In this document: positions 22,765-35,400 of the stretch, piece after piece
How positions within the stretch are numbered: position 1 is the first letter of the stretch
Layout of the letters: every line of letters begins with the position of its first letter
Source: Lenisia limosa
Taxonomy: Eukaryota > Breviatea
Direction: 5' to 3'
Assembly (NCBI GenBank): GCA_001655205.1
Contig: LPNZ01009518.1
Coordinates: forward strand, 1 to 64,000
DNA length: 64,000 nt
Position numbers and translations under genes: made by a program
Notes under the pieces: generated by a model
Told to the model about the DNA's origin: nothing
The model's input: only the letters and a program-made list of their open reading frames with translations
Database searches by the model: none

Positions 22765-23672
22765 TTAAGGTTCAGATAAAAGTGGATGGATTGTCATTGG
22801 TCCTGAATATGCAGGAGGAGACTTGTCCGTCAAGAGGGTCAATTGACGCAGGGGTCCATATTCAGGTTGAGATAGCTGAGCTCTTGCACAGGTAATATCA
22901 TCTTGGATAGCTTCAATAAGGGCATCTGATACGATGAGAGCTATGCTGTGTGTCTCTTCGGTCAAAAAAAAAAGCATGATAAACCACCATCCCTTGACTG
23001 GCTTTTTGGAACTGAATCTTAAGATGAATATTATTTCCCATTGATGTATTACCTGATCTACAGAATATTATGCAGAAACGAAGGTAGAATTGAAGTCTCT
23101 TATCATTGAGTATTATTTCAGTATAATTCAGTCTGTAAACAACTTTTAAAAATAAGCATACCTAGTCCAGGGAAATCTCTTTCTTCGCGTAGATAGTTGG
23201 TCACAACAACTCGTAAGTGCTCACCATAGAAATCGGCCTCAAATTCACGAAGAATATGCACTTCCTATGCGAATAACGGGTAGACGTTACTCATTCATAA
23301 AAGGCCTTCTTACAACGGATTTTTCTTTGTTTTTGAAGTACGGGCTCCAACCAATATTCATGACCATTGGAATGACCTTAGAATGAACTGAAGGTATGCT
23401 GGCAAACCCTATGCAGTAAATACTGAAATCCGATAGAAATTCAAGCACTTATGACGAATCATTAGCATACCAAAATAAACCCCGTTATTAAGAGTTGGAA
23501 GGACCTCTGAGAACTTTTCGACAGGCAAATTAGCTAAACTTGGTCAGGGATACATGAACAAAGAGAGAGACAAACCTGTTGGTATGCCCAACTGTTTTGA
23601 TCCTCTTCCAAAACCACTTATCACTTCACCACTCATAAAAAAGGGCGTACATGACGATTTATCTGCATCCAT
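22765..23672 (-). CDS. RFK/FMN1: riboflavin kinase (ATP:riboflavin 5'-phosphotransferase)
   Basis: Start MDADKSSCTPFFMSGEVISG at 23672. The kinase motif GFGRGSKQLGIPTANLPVEK spans a 43-nt intron and contains the PTAN motif used for Mg-ATP binding. Next come VLPTLNNGVYFG, SKVIPMVMNIGWSPYFKNKE, SVEVHILREFEADFYGEHLR (with the catalytic glutamate of the VE.HI segment) and VVVTNYLREERDFPGL. The C-terminal helix VSDALIEAIQDDITCARAQL leads to a slightly extended tail ending HPLLSEP at 22765. Length of about 200 residues fits the monofunctional eukaryotic enzyme, which makes FMN from riboflavin. No FAD synthetase domain is present. Confidence 0.93.
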
Positions 23673-24121
23673 TTCTGAAATCTCTTCCAAGACTGACTCA
23701 AATCAAAGAAAAAGGGGCAGAAGAGGGGTGTGGTGAGGTTAAACTGAGGTTTGGCGATACTTTATGATAAGAGTAGTTATTTGTGCTGCAGAATGGGTGA
23801 AAAAGGAAGAAAGAACGGAGTTTTGGATACAAAATGTAGCCGCAAAAAAGTAGGGTTCCTCATCTCGCTCACTTCTTGCCTGCAAGGAAAACTTAAACAA
23901 AACCTTTTTCTGCTTGTCCATTTGTCCATTTCTGTCTTACCACTGTCTATCTAATTATAATAAACTCGTTATTCGTATCGTAAAAACTTGAAATCAACCA
24001 CCCAACATCCTCAACATCCGCCCATCAATCATCGCTTTCAACCTTGTTTTTTTCTCCTCCTTTTAAGAGAAAGCCACAAACGATCAACAATGTGTTGAAA
24101 TGAGGTGATCATAACGGTGTG
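23673..24121. promoter_or_regulatory. divergent intergenic region, riboflavin kinase / IQ-motif gene
   Basis: About 450 bp between divergent start codons. Open frames here are short and lack splice or family support. No specific regulatory motif recognised. Confidence 0.35.
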
Positions 24122-27100
24122 ATGTCAATTCGGCCATCGCAAGTTCCCCTTCTCACCGACTATGCGGCCCTGAAACGCGCCATGTTTGGGGAAACACTGC
24201 ATCTTTTGAGTATTTGGGTTTTTAACCTACATTTACATTTCAGAAAGAGCAGCGAATGGAGAAGGCGTCAGGTAAGGTTGTAGTTGTGCGTATGGCTGGC
24301 ATTTACTAACGACATAGGTGGCGACGGGGCGGCCGTTATTTGGAGTCTTTGAGGCTGCCCAGGCTGAAGCAGTGCTCCACTCTGACACAACGTTTGAATT
24401 GCAGCATATTTACAATTTAGTGTACAATCGCCGTATAAGTCGTACAGACGCTCCGTTCGTCCCACGACTCCGGAACATGGCGTTGTTGTTCCTGTCTTAT
24501 TGAGCAGTAGGAGGCATTCTAAGTTTTCTTTCTGCTTTGTTTGCGTTAACAGTTTAGAAAAGTACGATCTTGACATCAGAAGCTCGAAGTACCGAGAGCC
24601 TGATAGTTTGTGGACATATTAGGGTATATATTTAACTAACAAGATGAAGATAGTGACGACAACGGTCCGGTTGAGAATGAGGTAAGTTAGCTCTTTTGTG
24701 GTTTTTGACCAATAGAGCAACTCGGAGTCGTCAGATGAGAACAAAAGTAGAAAACAAAGAAGACGAATAGCGTAAGCGTATATATATTGTTCAAACATCT
24801 GTTGCTAGAGTTACAGAGTTACAACTATTATGCTCCCTGTTGGATCTTTTGAATATCATATCGCTAGTATGTATTATTCATAATCAAAGCTACCATATTT
24901 TAATATATTAGTGTGTTGTGTGGTTATACATTTCTTAATATAATATCGCTTTCAACACTTCTCATTTGCGCAGGCCACAGAAGAAGGAAGATACACCAAT
25001 TGAGAAGAAGCATGATGTTCTTCGCCATGTGGCTGGCACTGACCACAGTTTTATTCATCAGCAGGTGGGTGCAAAATGTGACTCTAAGTACCATCCATTT
25101 GTAAACTCATTTCTGTAGTTGGGTCCTGTGTATGATATTACTGAGGCTGAGTTGCCTCCACAGTTTAAAGTCGTCAAAACTCAGAAATCGAGCCAGTGAG
25201 TGTGATTTGAAGTTGAACGTTAATCTTCCAGGTCTCTTTTAGTACCAACTCCTGCCATATCTCTGGAGGAAAACGTTTGTCGTGATCCCTTTGGTAGCAT
25301 CACCTTCTAGGTCGAACGGAAAGCGCCTCCTCCATTACCACATCAGATTTACAGTCCAGCAGCACGAACTGTTTCCCGAAGAGTAGGATGCTTTTCAACT
25401 GACAAATTTAGTTGCAAAAAGAGGCTGCTGCAACCTCATGTTTAGAAAAGGATAGAAACATGGATCTGACACGCCCCGTTGGAGAGGTTGAGGAAAGGGA
25501 TATTATCCAGTCGCAATCTGGCGATGCTGACATTCATGCAATGAATGCTCTCCTGAGTACTGCAAATGGACAAGTACAGGTGGGTTGCTTTCTGAAAGAA
25601 TAGCAATGAATTGCAAAATCATCAGAGCTCCATTGTTGAGAGTGAAAATGACAGTTCACTATTTAATAATTTGTATACGTTATTCATTATATTATGCTAT
25701 GAATATTTATTAAAATTGTGGTCCTTTTGGATCAAAATGACAGCCACATTACTTGCTTAAAATGTGACTATCTTAAACCAGCTATTCTGGAACATCGCGA
25801 ATAGATTCAACTGCTTATCTTCGAAGGCATCCCGGGACAAAAGACACAAAATACTCAAAATTGTGGAACTCTCAGGGAAGACAACTAATGGACAGGTTTT
25901 CGGGGTTATTGCTGTCTTATGAGCTCTTAGATGTGCCCACTTACTCCACACGTTCCGGTTGGCCATGATGAAACCGGTCCAGTCGGTAAATTGGACACTG
26001 AAAATATGCCGACATATCGCCCCACTCCTACCCATCGCTCCACCCCTGCGAGCGCTAAGACATACGATTATGGTGAGAGGCTGGACTGCCGTTAACTATT
26101 CAGGCCTCCAACAGGCGGAGTCCACCCAAAGCACCTCACCTGTTCGTTCAAGGAGTAATCGAAGCGAGCAAATCAAACCCCTCTACTCACCCCCAAAGGT
26201 AACCCCTTTTGAAACAACTTGGCGATAACCCGTTAGGCAAAAGACATTCCCGATATTTTGCTCCCAGAGGACCTTGAAACGGGGTGTATCTCCGAACGGC
26301 CCAGTCAGCGTTCACACCGTTCAAGTTGGCTCCTTGGATCTTTTAACCATTTAGCCTACCATTCTCGCCAGCCATCTTCTCGAACAAATATGGTCTCTGT
26401 AAGGTGTATTTTTCGGTTTTATTCTGTAGCTTCGCTCTGAAGACGATTTCACCTCTTTCAACATTCCAAGTCTAAAGTATCATGGGGTAATCCATCTTTT
26501 ACAGCAATACTACTTTCAGACTGATGCGTCTGTTGATTTGCGGATTTATGTTTAATTCCCAGGATTCACCGAAGCGGATGGGAGGCTGCTGATGCCTTCG
26601 GTTCTCCACCCCCTGAGCTGGCTTCCAAAGCACCTGTTGCACTTTTGCCAGGTAACTGTCCATTTTGTAGATCAGAAGCTAAGTCTCACCAGGAATTGGA
26701 GACGAAGGATACCTCCATGCTGTTGCTGCCCGATATAAGGCGTATATGGCTGCGGATAGTAAAGGTTTGCAGTGGCCTCTGAGTAACAATAGCACAGTAT
26801 ACCATATTTTTACTTTAACTACCAATATTTGCCTAATACTTTTCATTTGCAACAGAACCACCGGGGGTCATCAGAAAGCATGCTGTAGAGTCTGTTTGGG
26901 GACACCATAGCGCAGTTGTGCAGAAGGAAAAGAAACGGTCTGAAGCGAATATGAATGGGACCCATTGTACAGCATTCAATAAGCTCCTTTTTATTTACTT
27001 AGGGAAGCACATTTGACGAAAACACGAAAACTGTTGAACTCAGCATTCTTCGCCACAGGTAAGAGAAGCACACCCTCACCACTCCAGAACATCGTGCAGC

Positions 27101-30100
27101 GAAAGTCATTCAACAGTGGTGGAAAGTCATCAGGATCGAAGTTCATGAAACGAGGGTGCAAGCAGCTATTCTGATTCAGGTTCAGAGCCTTTTTGACTTG
27201 ACTCCTTTAGCTCTGGTGGCGCGCATGTATGAATGTTGATCTTGCCAGTGAGCTGAAAGTAGCACTTTTTGTTTCAAGGACGAAAAAAGCAGCCAAAGAA
27301 CGATCCTCAAAGTACGTCATCGTAGAATGCTTCATTTCAGTGTGAACAATGACTCTCAATTGCTAAGGTCTAAATCCCTTGCCAATGCCCTTGCTGAAAC
27401 CATTGAAGAAGGGAGAAAACAGACACAAGCTGCTCTCTGCGTGCAGCGTGTGTGGCGAAGAAAACGAAAGGAAATGTTAGTATTCCACTGTTCAACTCGT
27501 TCACACTCAGGATGGAAAAGGAGCTGGAAGACGACCGCATCATGGAACACTATCATCGAAGGGTGATGGCATATGCTGCTCTACATCCACATGTATGTTG
27601 AAACGGCGCCGGATGATCATCCTTTTAATTTGAAATAAGGTTACATTCTAGCTTGTTGCTGAGGCAGAATCTGCGCTTAAAATGATGACATCTCCACGCG
27701 ATGATCCAAATGCCAGTAAATGTAAGGAGTGCCACTTACTCACTTGTAGATTCGCTTTCCGAGTCTGGGGCAACACTTCCCAAAACTGCGACCTTCATAG
27801 CCTCACGGTCGAACCTCCCACAGTTGGCTGGTCTTTGTTTATTTACATTCAGACCTGGTGCGGACTTGAAGTCTAGTTCTTCAGCGTCATCCTTAACGCC
27901 ACTCACGTCGGTACTTTCAAAGGAAACTCTTTCAACTCCCTCCAATGCTCATGACTTTAAACAGAAAGAGTTTGCTAATCTTTTGTGGATGCTAACTTTT
28001 CAGATTTGAAGCAAGTCTCAGGTACGAGTCCTTCCATGGAGAAGTCAATGTATGTTCTATTCATTGCCATTTACTTGGTCAGGATGAAGAATCTGATTTC
28101 ACTCCTTCACCTATGACTCCGTTCACACCACCTGGTATCTTTGAAAGTTGGTGCTAACAGTAATATCAATATTAAATTAGGCACTCCTCTCTCGCTTTAT
28201 AAAAATAACTAACTTCAACTTAGTAAGCCAAAAAGTCAGACAATCGGTGTCACCAACAAAGAGGTATTCTTCTAATCATTCCCTCACCCCAATAGTCGGA
28301 CTGACTCCCCTCTTAATGCTAGCACCTCTGTTTCAAGATTGGAAAGGGCTCTGGCATCATCATTGTCATCTAAAAGAGTCCCAATGGACATGTCAGTGTC
28401 ACGTATGCTGTGCTGCTCTCCTTGCATATTTCACTGTCTAGGTTCTGTGGCTTTTTCAGACCCGCAGCCAACCAGCAAGCCATCCGTGCTGCCGTCAACG
28501 GAAGAAGCGCCAGCCAGTGTTATTTCGCAGCGCCTCGTCAATGAGCCATCCATTGACGTTTGTTTGCCTCCCGCTTTTACTCTATAGTCTCTCCTGAACT
28601 CCAGCTCACTGCATTTCTCTGATGACGATGAGGTAACAATAGTTCACATTAATCTCTGTAGAACGTTTTCAGTCAGGTGGCTACTCAAGGGTCGGACCGC
28701 GCTCGTCCCAAAGCCAAGGCCTCGAAATCACATGACTCAAGACCTTCCACTGCCGGTTTGCTCCATTTGTTTCTTAATCACCAAGCTCCGTGTCCTCGAA
28801 CATCGATGAGCGTCAAGCAACGGCCAAAGACTGCGGCAGAAGAACACCACGTCAACAGGGCTGACCTGTCACAACTTAACCAGGAATTACGGAGGCGAAG
28901 AGTCAACAGACCGACAACTGTAAGGCCTTTTTCTGGTTCTCACCTATTAGCTGGCTAAAACAGCGTCGTCAAAATCGTCAGTCCTAGTATGATGGTCCTG
29001 TTCTGTGCTACTCTTGGATCGTTATTTGAGGATTTCTTGAGGCAGTCCTTCTCCTTTGGCATGACTAACAGTCTAGGACCAGCCGCCACCAGCCACCTCC
29101 CGTCTCCTAGTATCATCATCACCTCAGTTGGTTCACTTGTAATCATGGATATATTTTGATAGTTTACGATATTTTTATTACCAGAGTGAAGCCTTAGTTA
29201 TCGCTAAGCATTGTAGCATCCCACCTGCTTCAAGACTCCCGAAGTCTAACGACCTCCTGGAAACTCTTCCAACTCCGGTTGGGGGGATGGATTCTTTCCT
29301 GTTATTTTCTTTTTGGAATGAAATTACAGCCTCACTGGTATTATGATTACATCACAGCTATAATTGTATTTTCAAAAGTAGTTTTAGTCCTTTCACGCAA
29401 ATATCTGATACCTCAGTCGTCACCAGTACTCCGCAAACCCAATGGAATGTTGCGAACTCCTTCTGCACATGGAACGGTTTGTTCACCTCTTGAAGGCATA
29501 GTATTCTTCTTTGAAGGTTATGACTGCTTCAGAGGACTGAAGGAAGAGAGCGGCAGAAAAGGCCAGCAACTGCCCATCTGGGAGCCTCACAGAGCAACAA
29601 ACCCCTTACAGTTGCTGACTTAGAGCCTGTAAGAACTCACGTTTATTTGACCTTTCAGCTGGCCTTCACAGATTCTTCCATTCAGCGCAGGGATACGCGT
29701 TTGCGAAGCTCAGCGTCTTGGTCACGTAATGAACTTGCTAGTTCCAAATCTGAAGCGGCAACCCGCACCCGGGTCTCTGCAGGAGCTAGACGGCCGAAAA
29801 CAGCTAGTGTCGTGAACTTCAGTGACAAGGTTTGCGTGCCAATAGTCTAACTCTTTAGGCTTCCGTGAGTGTTGTTGATTTAGCAAGTGATGATGTTGGT
29901 CCGCTATCTCCCAGTGATAAAAGGTGAGAGCAGCCTTGTGTACGTGCAGTAATGTTTAGTTCGAAATCAATGCCGTCTTTCGGTAAGACCACCATCGAAG
30001 CCAGAGTGTCGCGTCTTCGTGTCGCAGCCATTCCAGATGTTCCTGGTTTGTCATCCGCATTGTCTCACTTCAAAGAGCCCGAACCGGTTGTGAGGAGAAC

Positions 30101-30143
30101 TCCAAAAGCCAGGACCAAACGAACCGCCCCGGTCTCTGCGTAG
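24122..30143 (+). CDS. large IQ-motif protein with RPxTA-repeat tail
   Basis: The proposed start MSIRPSQVPLLTDYAALKRA is at 24122. About thirty short exons follow. Early exons are hydrophilic (EKKHDVLRHVAGTDHSFIHQ; LGPVYDITEAELPPQFKVVK; ADIHAMNALLSTANGQVQ). Near 27060-27560 there are IQ-type calmodulin-binding helices: HRAAKVIQQWWKVIRIEVHE, QAAILIQ, QAALCVQRVWRRKRKEM, then MEKELEDDRIMEHYHRRVMA. From 28000 the tail is Ser/Pro/Thr-rich and disordered and carries five RPxT(A/V) motifs at 28740, 28821, 28909, 29560 and 29791. The last exon ends RTPKARTKRTAPVSA, stop at 30141-30143. Calmodulin-binding IQ helices plus a basic disordered tail suggest a cytoskeletal, possibly axonemal or centrosomal protein, which is inference. 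Exons 24122-24600 could belong to a separate small gene; the frame there is ambiguous. Confidence 0.6.
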
Positions 30144-30515
30144 GTTTATCAATTTCGTAACAGTTTAGTCCGAAAGAGCCCCAACAGCCCTTGTTTTTCT
30201 TAAGTGGACAGAAGTTTTTGTAAATCTCTATTTAAATTCTAATTCCATTTTTGTTGTAGATTTTTCGTTTCTTGTGCAGTAAATGTGTTATAGAAGCTGT
30301 GTGTTCTTTTATTATTAATGTAATAGGTTGTAGTTATTAAGCAAGGGTTTCATCGTGAGAAGTGGTAATAAAACAAGACAGAGCTTCTAAAGGTAAAACC
30401 ATATTTTCCCGTTCTAGAAGTTAAACTGCTTCAAAGTACATCCATTGATCAAACATGATACAGGAAAGAAAAGTCTGCTCTTCAGAGTGACGGCTTCCAG
30501 CACTTGCAACATCGC
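30144..30515. other. convergent intergenic tail region
   Basis: 372 bp between two convergent stop codons. AT-rich, with AATAAA-like hexamers (for example near 30367) that could serve as polyadenylation signals. No gene seen. Confidence 0.4.
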
Positions 30516-31908
30516 TCACAATTCACAAGAGAAAATGCCTCTAACTTCCTTTATCTGTTCCTTGTAGTCTTGTAACTGATCATCATATTCGTTAACTTGC
30601 TGTTGAAGACGTGATCTAAACGATAAGGGGATCAAAATACAAAAGCAAACCTCCATCTGACACTTTGCCTTTTTGACCTTCACTGCTGCTATGTTATCAT
30701 TCATCTTGTCCTATAAGGATAACCAAATCGTATCTTGACAATACAAGGTGGCGTTCTTACAGTAAATGATTTGACATTCCTCTTCATCCTTTTGATGGTT
30801 ATAATGAATGACCCATGTTGAATACAAAAGAAGAATGACCGCCAAACTGGGAACAAGGCATCTCTGGTCGCCTCAAAGTCGATCAGCATAAACATTGGCT
30901 ATTTCGATAATGTGTAAAGAAAAATGTGAAGAGAGCAGTTAAACTTGAAACAACAATGAAAGCAGTGTATGTGAAGACTCACCAGAGTGAATAAATGCGA
31001 TAACATGATTGAGTAGGTCCTCGGAATGCTGTTGCGTCTACCTTCTTTGGCAAAGTATCTGGAAAATGGAGGCCTGGAAAATGAGAATGTGGGCAAAGCA
31101 GTGTAGGTGGTCTCACCACAAGGTAAGGACTCTGCCGTGCAATGTTTAAATACAATTCCCAGTTAACTAAGTGTGACAGTGAGCTGCCACAACCCAATTT
31201 CTTTTTTAATGGCATTCTTATCCTTCTGTCCATTGTTATAAGTAACACCGGAATCGACAGGCAACGCCTTTCCGTCCTTCTCCCAGTTGTGTATCTGGTC
31301 ACTTGTCACGGTAAATGACTATCTTTTTGCAACAACTACCCCAGTCTACACGAGCTCAAAAGTGTCAGTATAGAAGGAGGACAGCTACCCCAGTCTACAC
31401 GAGCTCAAAAGTACCAGTATAGAGGGAGGTGATTCCTGAATATTCCTTTACTTATAGTAGGTATGTCACTGAGAACTGCCACGTCATCAGGTACAAAATC
31501 GCTGAAATTTTTTAAGTTTTGTTTACAATTATTTTTAAACAGTTTTAGAGAGTAATTCTTTTGAATTTTTTACTTCGGTGAAAATTATGTGAAAGTTGAC
31601 AAAATCCGAGCCAAGTTTGCTTTAAACATGTTCAGTTTCATCAAGAGTGACGGCTAAGGTGAGCAAATTGGATATGGCTGGTGAAGGAAAACAGTAGGAT
31701 CAGGTCACGCTAAGCGAACGGAAATAGCGGACATGCCTGGCACGCAATACTTTGGAAGTGAGTATGGACTGAAGAAGAGTGGAATATCAGTCAGCAGCCT
31801 TGTGATATAAAAAAAACAGTGTGTGTCACCTTTACATGAGGCTTCGTTTATCATTAAAACACTCAAAACCAGGAAAAACAAAATATCATTACAAGTGATC
31901 GTTGACAT
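30516..31908 (-). CDS. unrecognised multi-exon protein, possible signal peptide
   Basis: A minus-strand ATG at 31908 opens MSTITCNDILFFLVLSVLMI, a plausible signal peptide followed by a donor. Candidate exons downstream read DFVPDDVAVLSDIPTISKGI then FRNHLPLYW (near 31430-31520), SDQIHNWEKDGKALPVDSGV (near 31280), LYLNIARQSPYLV, PMFMLIDFEATRDALFPVWR and MNDNIAAVKVKKAKCQM. The last exon is coiled-coil: SRLQQQVNEYDDQLQDYKEQ then IKEVRGIFSCEL, stop at 30516. Frames were not joined with certainty, and the first exon could belong to another gene. The 3' coiled-coil exons and their introns are the best supported part. No family recognised. Confidence 0.4.
31336..31429. repeat. 49-bp tandem duplication spanning a splice site
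   Basis: Two adjacent units beginning CTACCCCAGTCTACACGAGC (31336 and 31385), differing at a few positions. On the minus strand each unit contains a donor-to-acceptor-like stretch, so the duplication may have copied a small intron. Confidence 0.8.
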
Positions 31909-32435
31909 GAATCCCCTTGTATACTATAATTTTGCTATATCATACTACATAATATTTTCTGTTTCTAACGCTTTGAACATGACCTTCTGAAATATGGCCC
32001 ACATACCAGAACCTGAGTGCTTTTGAGAAGTGACGGGGGGGGGGGGNNNNNNNNNNCGGAGCTAAAAAGGAAGGGCGCCAGTGGCAAGCCAGTGGCGCCA
32101 GATAAGCACCGGTCGCGATGGGTTTTTTGATAACCATGCTGTTGGTAGTGTGAGTGTGCGCCTTCAAGGCAATAGTTTCAATAAGTCAAGAAGTCATTAT
32201 TATTATTATTATATGAAGAGGGGAGGAACGCGGTTGTAATCTTGTAATCCCCCCTCCCCTCTTGCAACTTGCTGACTGTGTTGTTCCATTCCGCCATGCG
32301 TCAACGCTTGAGTGGTAAGAGGGATGTAAAAAGGATATCTTTTTGTAATGTGTGTTTGCCATCATCCTTCTTCCTTTTGTTAGAAAGGACCAATTGTTCA
32401 AATCAGTGAATCAGTTGCTTGTTCTTAGGCTTTAG
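31909..32435. other. divergent intergenic region with poly-G and 10-N gap
   Basis: Contains a run of about 10 G next to a 10-base gap (32047-32056), a TTA/ATT triplet run near 32195-32211 and no supported gene. Confidence 0.45.
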
Positions 32436-35400
32436 ATGGCAAAAGAAAACGTAGGCGTCCTGCAGTTCTTAGCTCAAAACTCTCAGTTAGTTGGGATATT
32501 TTTTATTAATTTCATTTCCTGTTCTTTTTTGGTGAACAGTAGTACTTATTCAAGGTCACAGTATTCAAATCCTGGTTTGTTATATCAGTACTGCTCTTGT
32601 CCCAATCTTACATGAAGGTACAATATTAATAAATATCGGTAGTTCGAGGATTTATCGAGTAATTTAGTCTTTTTAAAAAAACTGAAGTGAAGCACTACTT
32701 ACATGAGGCATTTTTTTATGGTACACTGTTGATCACTACTCGTTTGGTTCAATTGATGGATACTCTATTATAATACTATTGAACATTGTTGTACGCGGTG
32801 CATAGCACCGTAGCATAAATCTTCAATCATTTTCTAGGATTTACAAAGCATCGCACTTGCCCTCACGGAAGATGAGGCCATTGTCAGCGCAGCAGTGTCA
32901 GTCTCCGGACTTCACTTCCCTCCCACGGCTCTCCCTCCCCACTTCCCACACTTCCATGCAGCCGCCACAGCGATTGGGCGGGAGTATCCGGTTTGGCTGT
33001 TTACATTGGCCAACACTTTTGAAGAGACTAGGCCACCGCTGTGACGCGGATGGCTTCGTCAAGGGCTGGATTTCGCCCCGTCCTGGTGTGGTGTTGTTGA
33101 GGCACCTAACACCTGTCCAGCACGGAAAAAAGAACGTAAGTCCCAATACACTATAAATCAACACAGGTTCTTTTCTCATTTAATTTCTTACTTGAGTTGT
33201 TTACTTTTCTCTCTCTATATGTATGATTTCATTATTACTACTCACTGAGAGCGAAGATGTGGGGCTGCCAAGAAGGTCTTCTCTATTAATAGAAACTTCA
33301 GCATCTCGGGTGGAGCTGGTGTTATCTTTTCCTTTTTCTATTATCCTATTTGGTTTGACGTGGTGCTACCTTTACAGAAAAAATAGAAGAAAGGCTTCAT
33401 GTTTCTACATATGATATAGTATAGTATATCATAATATAGTATATAACGTATAGGATTACTATGATAGAATATGAAATATTATGTATTTTGTTTATTGTTT
33501 TAAAAAATGATTGTTTTACCAATATTGTATTAAGAATTGTGTTTTTCCTTATTGACTTGATTTTTCTAAACTTTTTGAAAACGTTATATTATAATGAAGT
33601 GAATCATGTGTCATAAAATATAGGTATATGTACTATGGAATAGTTTTCCTGTTTCTTCAAATGAAAATTCCTCACGCAAGAACCTGTTTTATTATTTATT
33701 TTAGATGCCAACTTTCTCATATCGAGTTTCGGAGCAGTGTGAAGCTTTACTCAACCCCCAAGGACCAGCAGTGGCGGACCTCTAAGAAGGGCTTCCACTG
33801 CTCCTGTGGTCGTGCTGGTTGCGGGCATCTTCCCGCCTCTTCCCCCGATGGTTGGACTTGGGAAATGTTATAATAATACAGAGGGACATAAAGATTCAGT
33901 TTGACAAAGACATAATTCAAATGCTAGTCTATACCCACTCATTCCGCATGATGAACGCTACTAATAGGGGGAATGTATTTGAACGCAGTAGCAGGCATTA
34001 CCTTGAAGCGCCTTCAGTGGACCCAGTTCCTGCCCCAGTCACTTCTCAAGCCCCTACTCAACGTTGGACAACAGTTGGAGAGGACATTGTCTTCCTCTTT
34101 AGTTCTGACGAAAAAGCTGCTCTCCGCCAATTGGCGATGTAAGGTACGTAATTTAGTTCAATTTATATCAATTAACACCTAATTAGTTATCATGCCTTGT
34201 GGACTCGGTACTGCAGTTGAGCCACCAGTCGCGTACTCAGATGTGTACCGCTGCTCTGAAAAGGTCCGTGGATATTGCAATAGATTGTATTGTGACAANN
34301 NNNNNNNNNNNNNNNNNNNNNNNNNNNNNNNNNNNNNNNNNNNNNNNNNNNNNNNNNNNNNNNNNNNNNNNNTTACCCAATAGTGTTTTTGCAGAAAATG
34401 AGATATTGTTTCGAATTTTGGAGTTTTTTTTATTTTTTTAGAGAATACGCACTTGGTGACCTCGATGATGCCCTTCGCTCTCTCATCCCCACCTTCACAA
34501 CCGAAGGAAACCTCCCCCATGCAGTTCAAGCACGTGGCATGTCTTCCAGTAATTTGCTTGCTGCCGGTGGTGTCGCCAGCTATAACTGCCAAAGTATGTC
34601 ATCATCGTTTTCCACTGACGTTTGGAGAGTCAAACTGACCTCTATTTAGTTAAGCCGTATCAAAATTGCACTAAGTAAGTATGAGCAAATCCCTCCGTCG
34701 CCACTTCTCTACGTAAGTATCAGAGTTGATGTGTATCATGTGTACAATGTTATCAGTATTATGTATAGTATGAATGATAGATGATTGTGCTGTTGACTGT
34801 TTTAGTACAATGCCACTGCGTTTATACGCTTTATTCGGCACTTTGAGACTGCTGGCCCTGCCCTATCCACTTTCGTTGAGACTCTTGAGGCTCGTTGTGA
34901 GGAGTTTAAGGCCTGCTGCTACTACTCACCTGTGGTGGTGGGTTTCCTTTGTTTTGACATCTGATTTTGCCTGCTTTTTTTGACTAATTTAGGGGCTTCA
35001 AAGGTTTCAGGCCTTGAGAGCGGCGTCTTTGACCCATCCGCCCCCCTCTCTTCAAAGTCCCCAACATTACTACTGCGGTGCAGACAGTATCATAGAACCA
35101 AGTATAATCTTTCAGGCATCATCCCCTTGTGCAAAGCACTTCCCCTCAAGCAGCAACCATCAAGGGCAAGCTGCTTGTGACGAAATGTCAGCACGGTGAG
35201 GAAAGAAGTAACTTGAAGAAAAGCCTTAATGAAGCAGAATGCGACCAAAATCAAACTCTACCGTCATAAATATTACTCTTTCTTGTTTTTATTTTTATAG
35301 CTGAATTAATTGAGAAGTTCATCATTAGCTTACCTTCGCCGTTCCAATGACGATATCCCAGGACTCAGTAGAGCGGAAATGCTCATGCCATGCAATGAAA

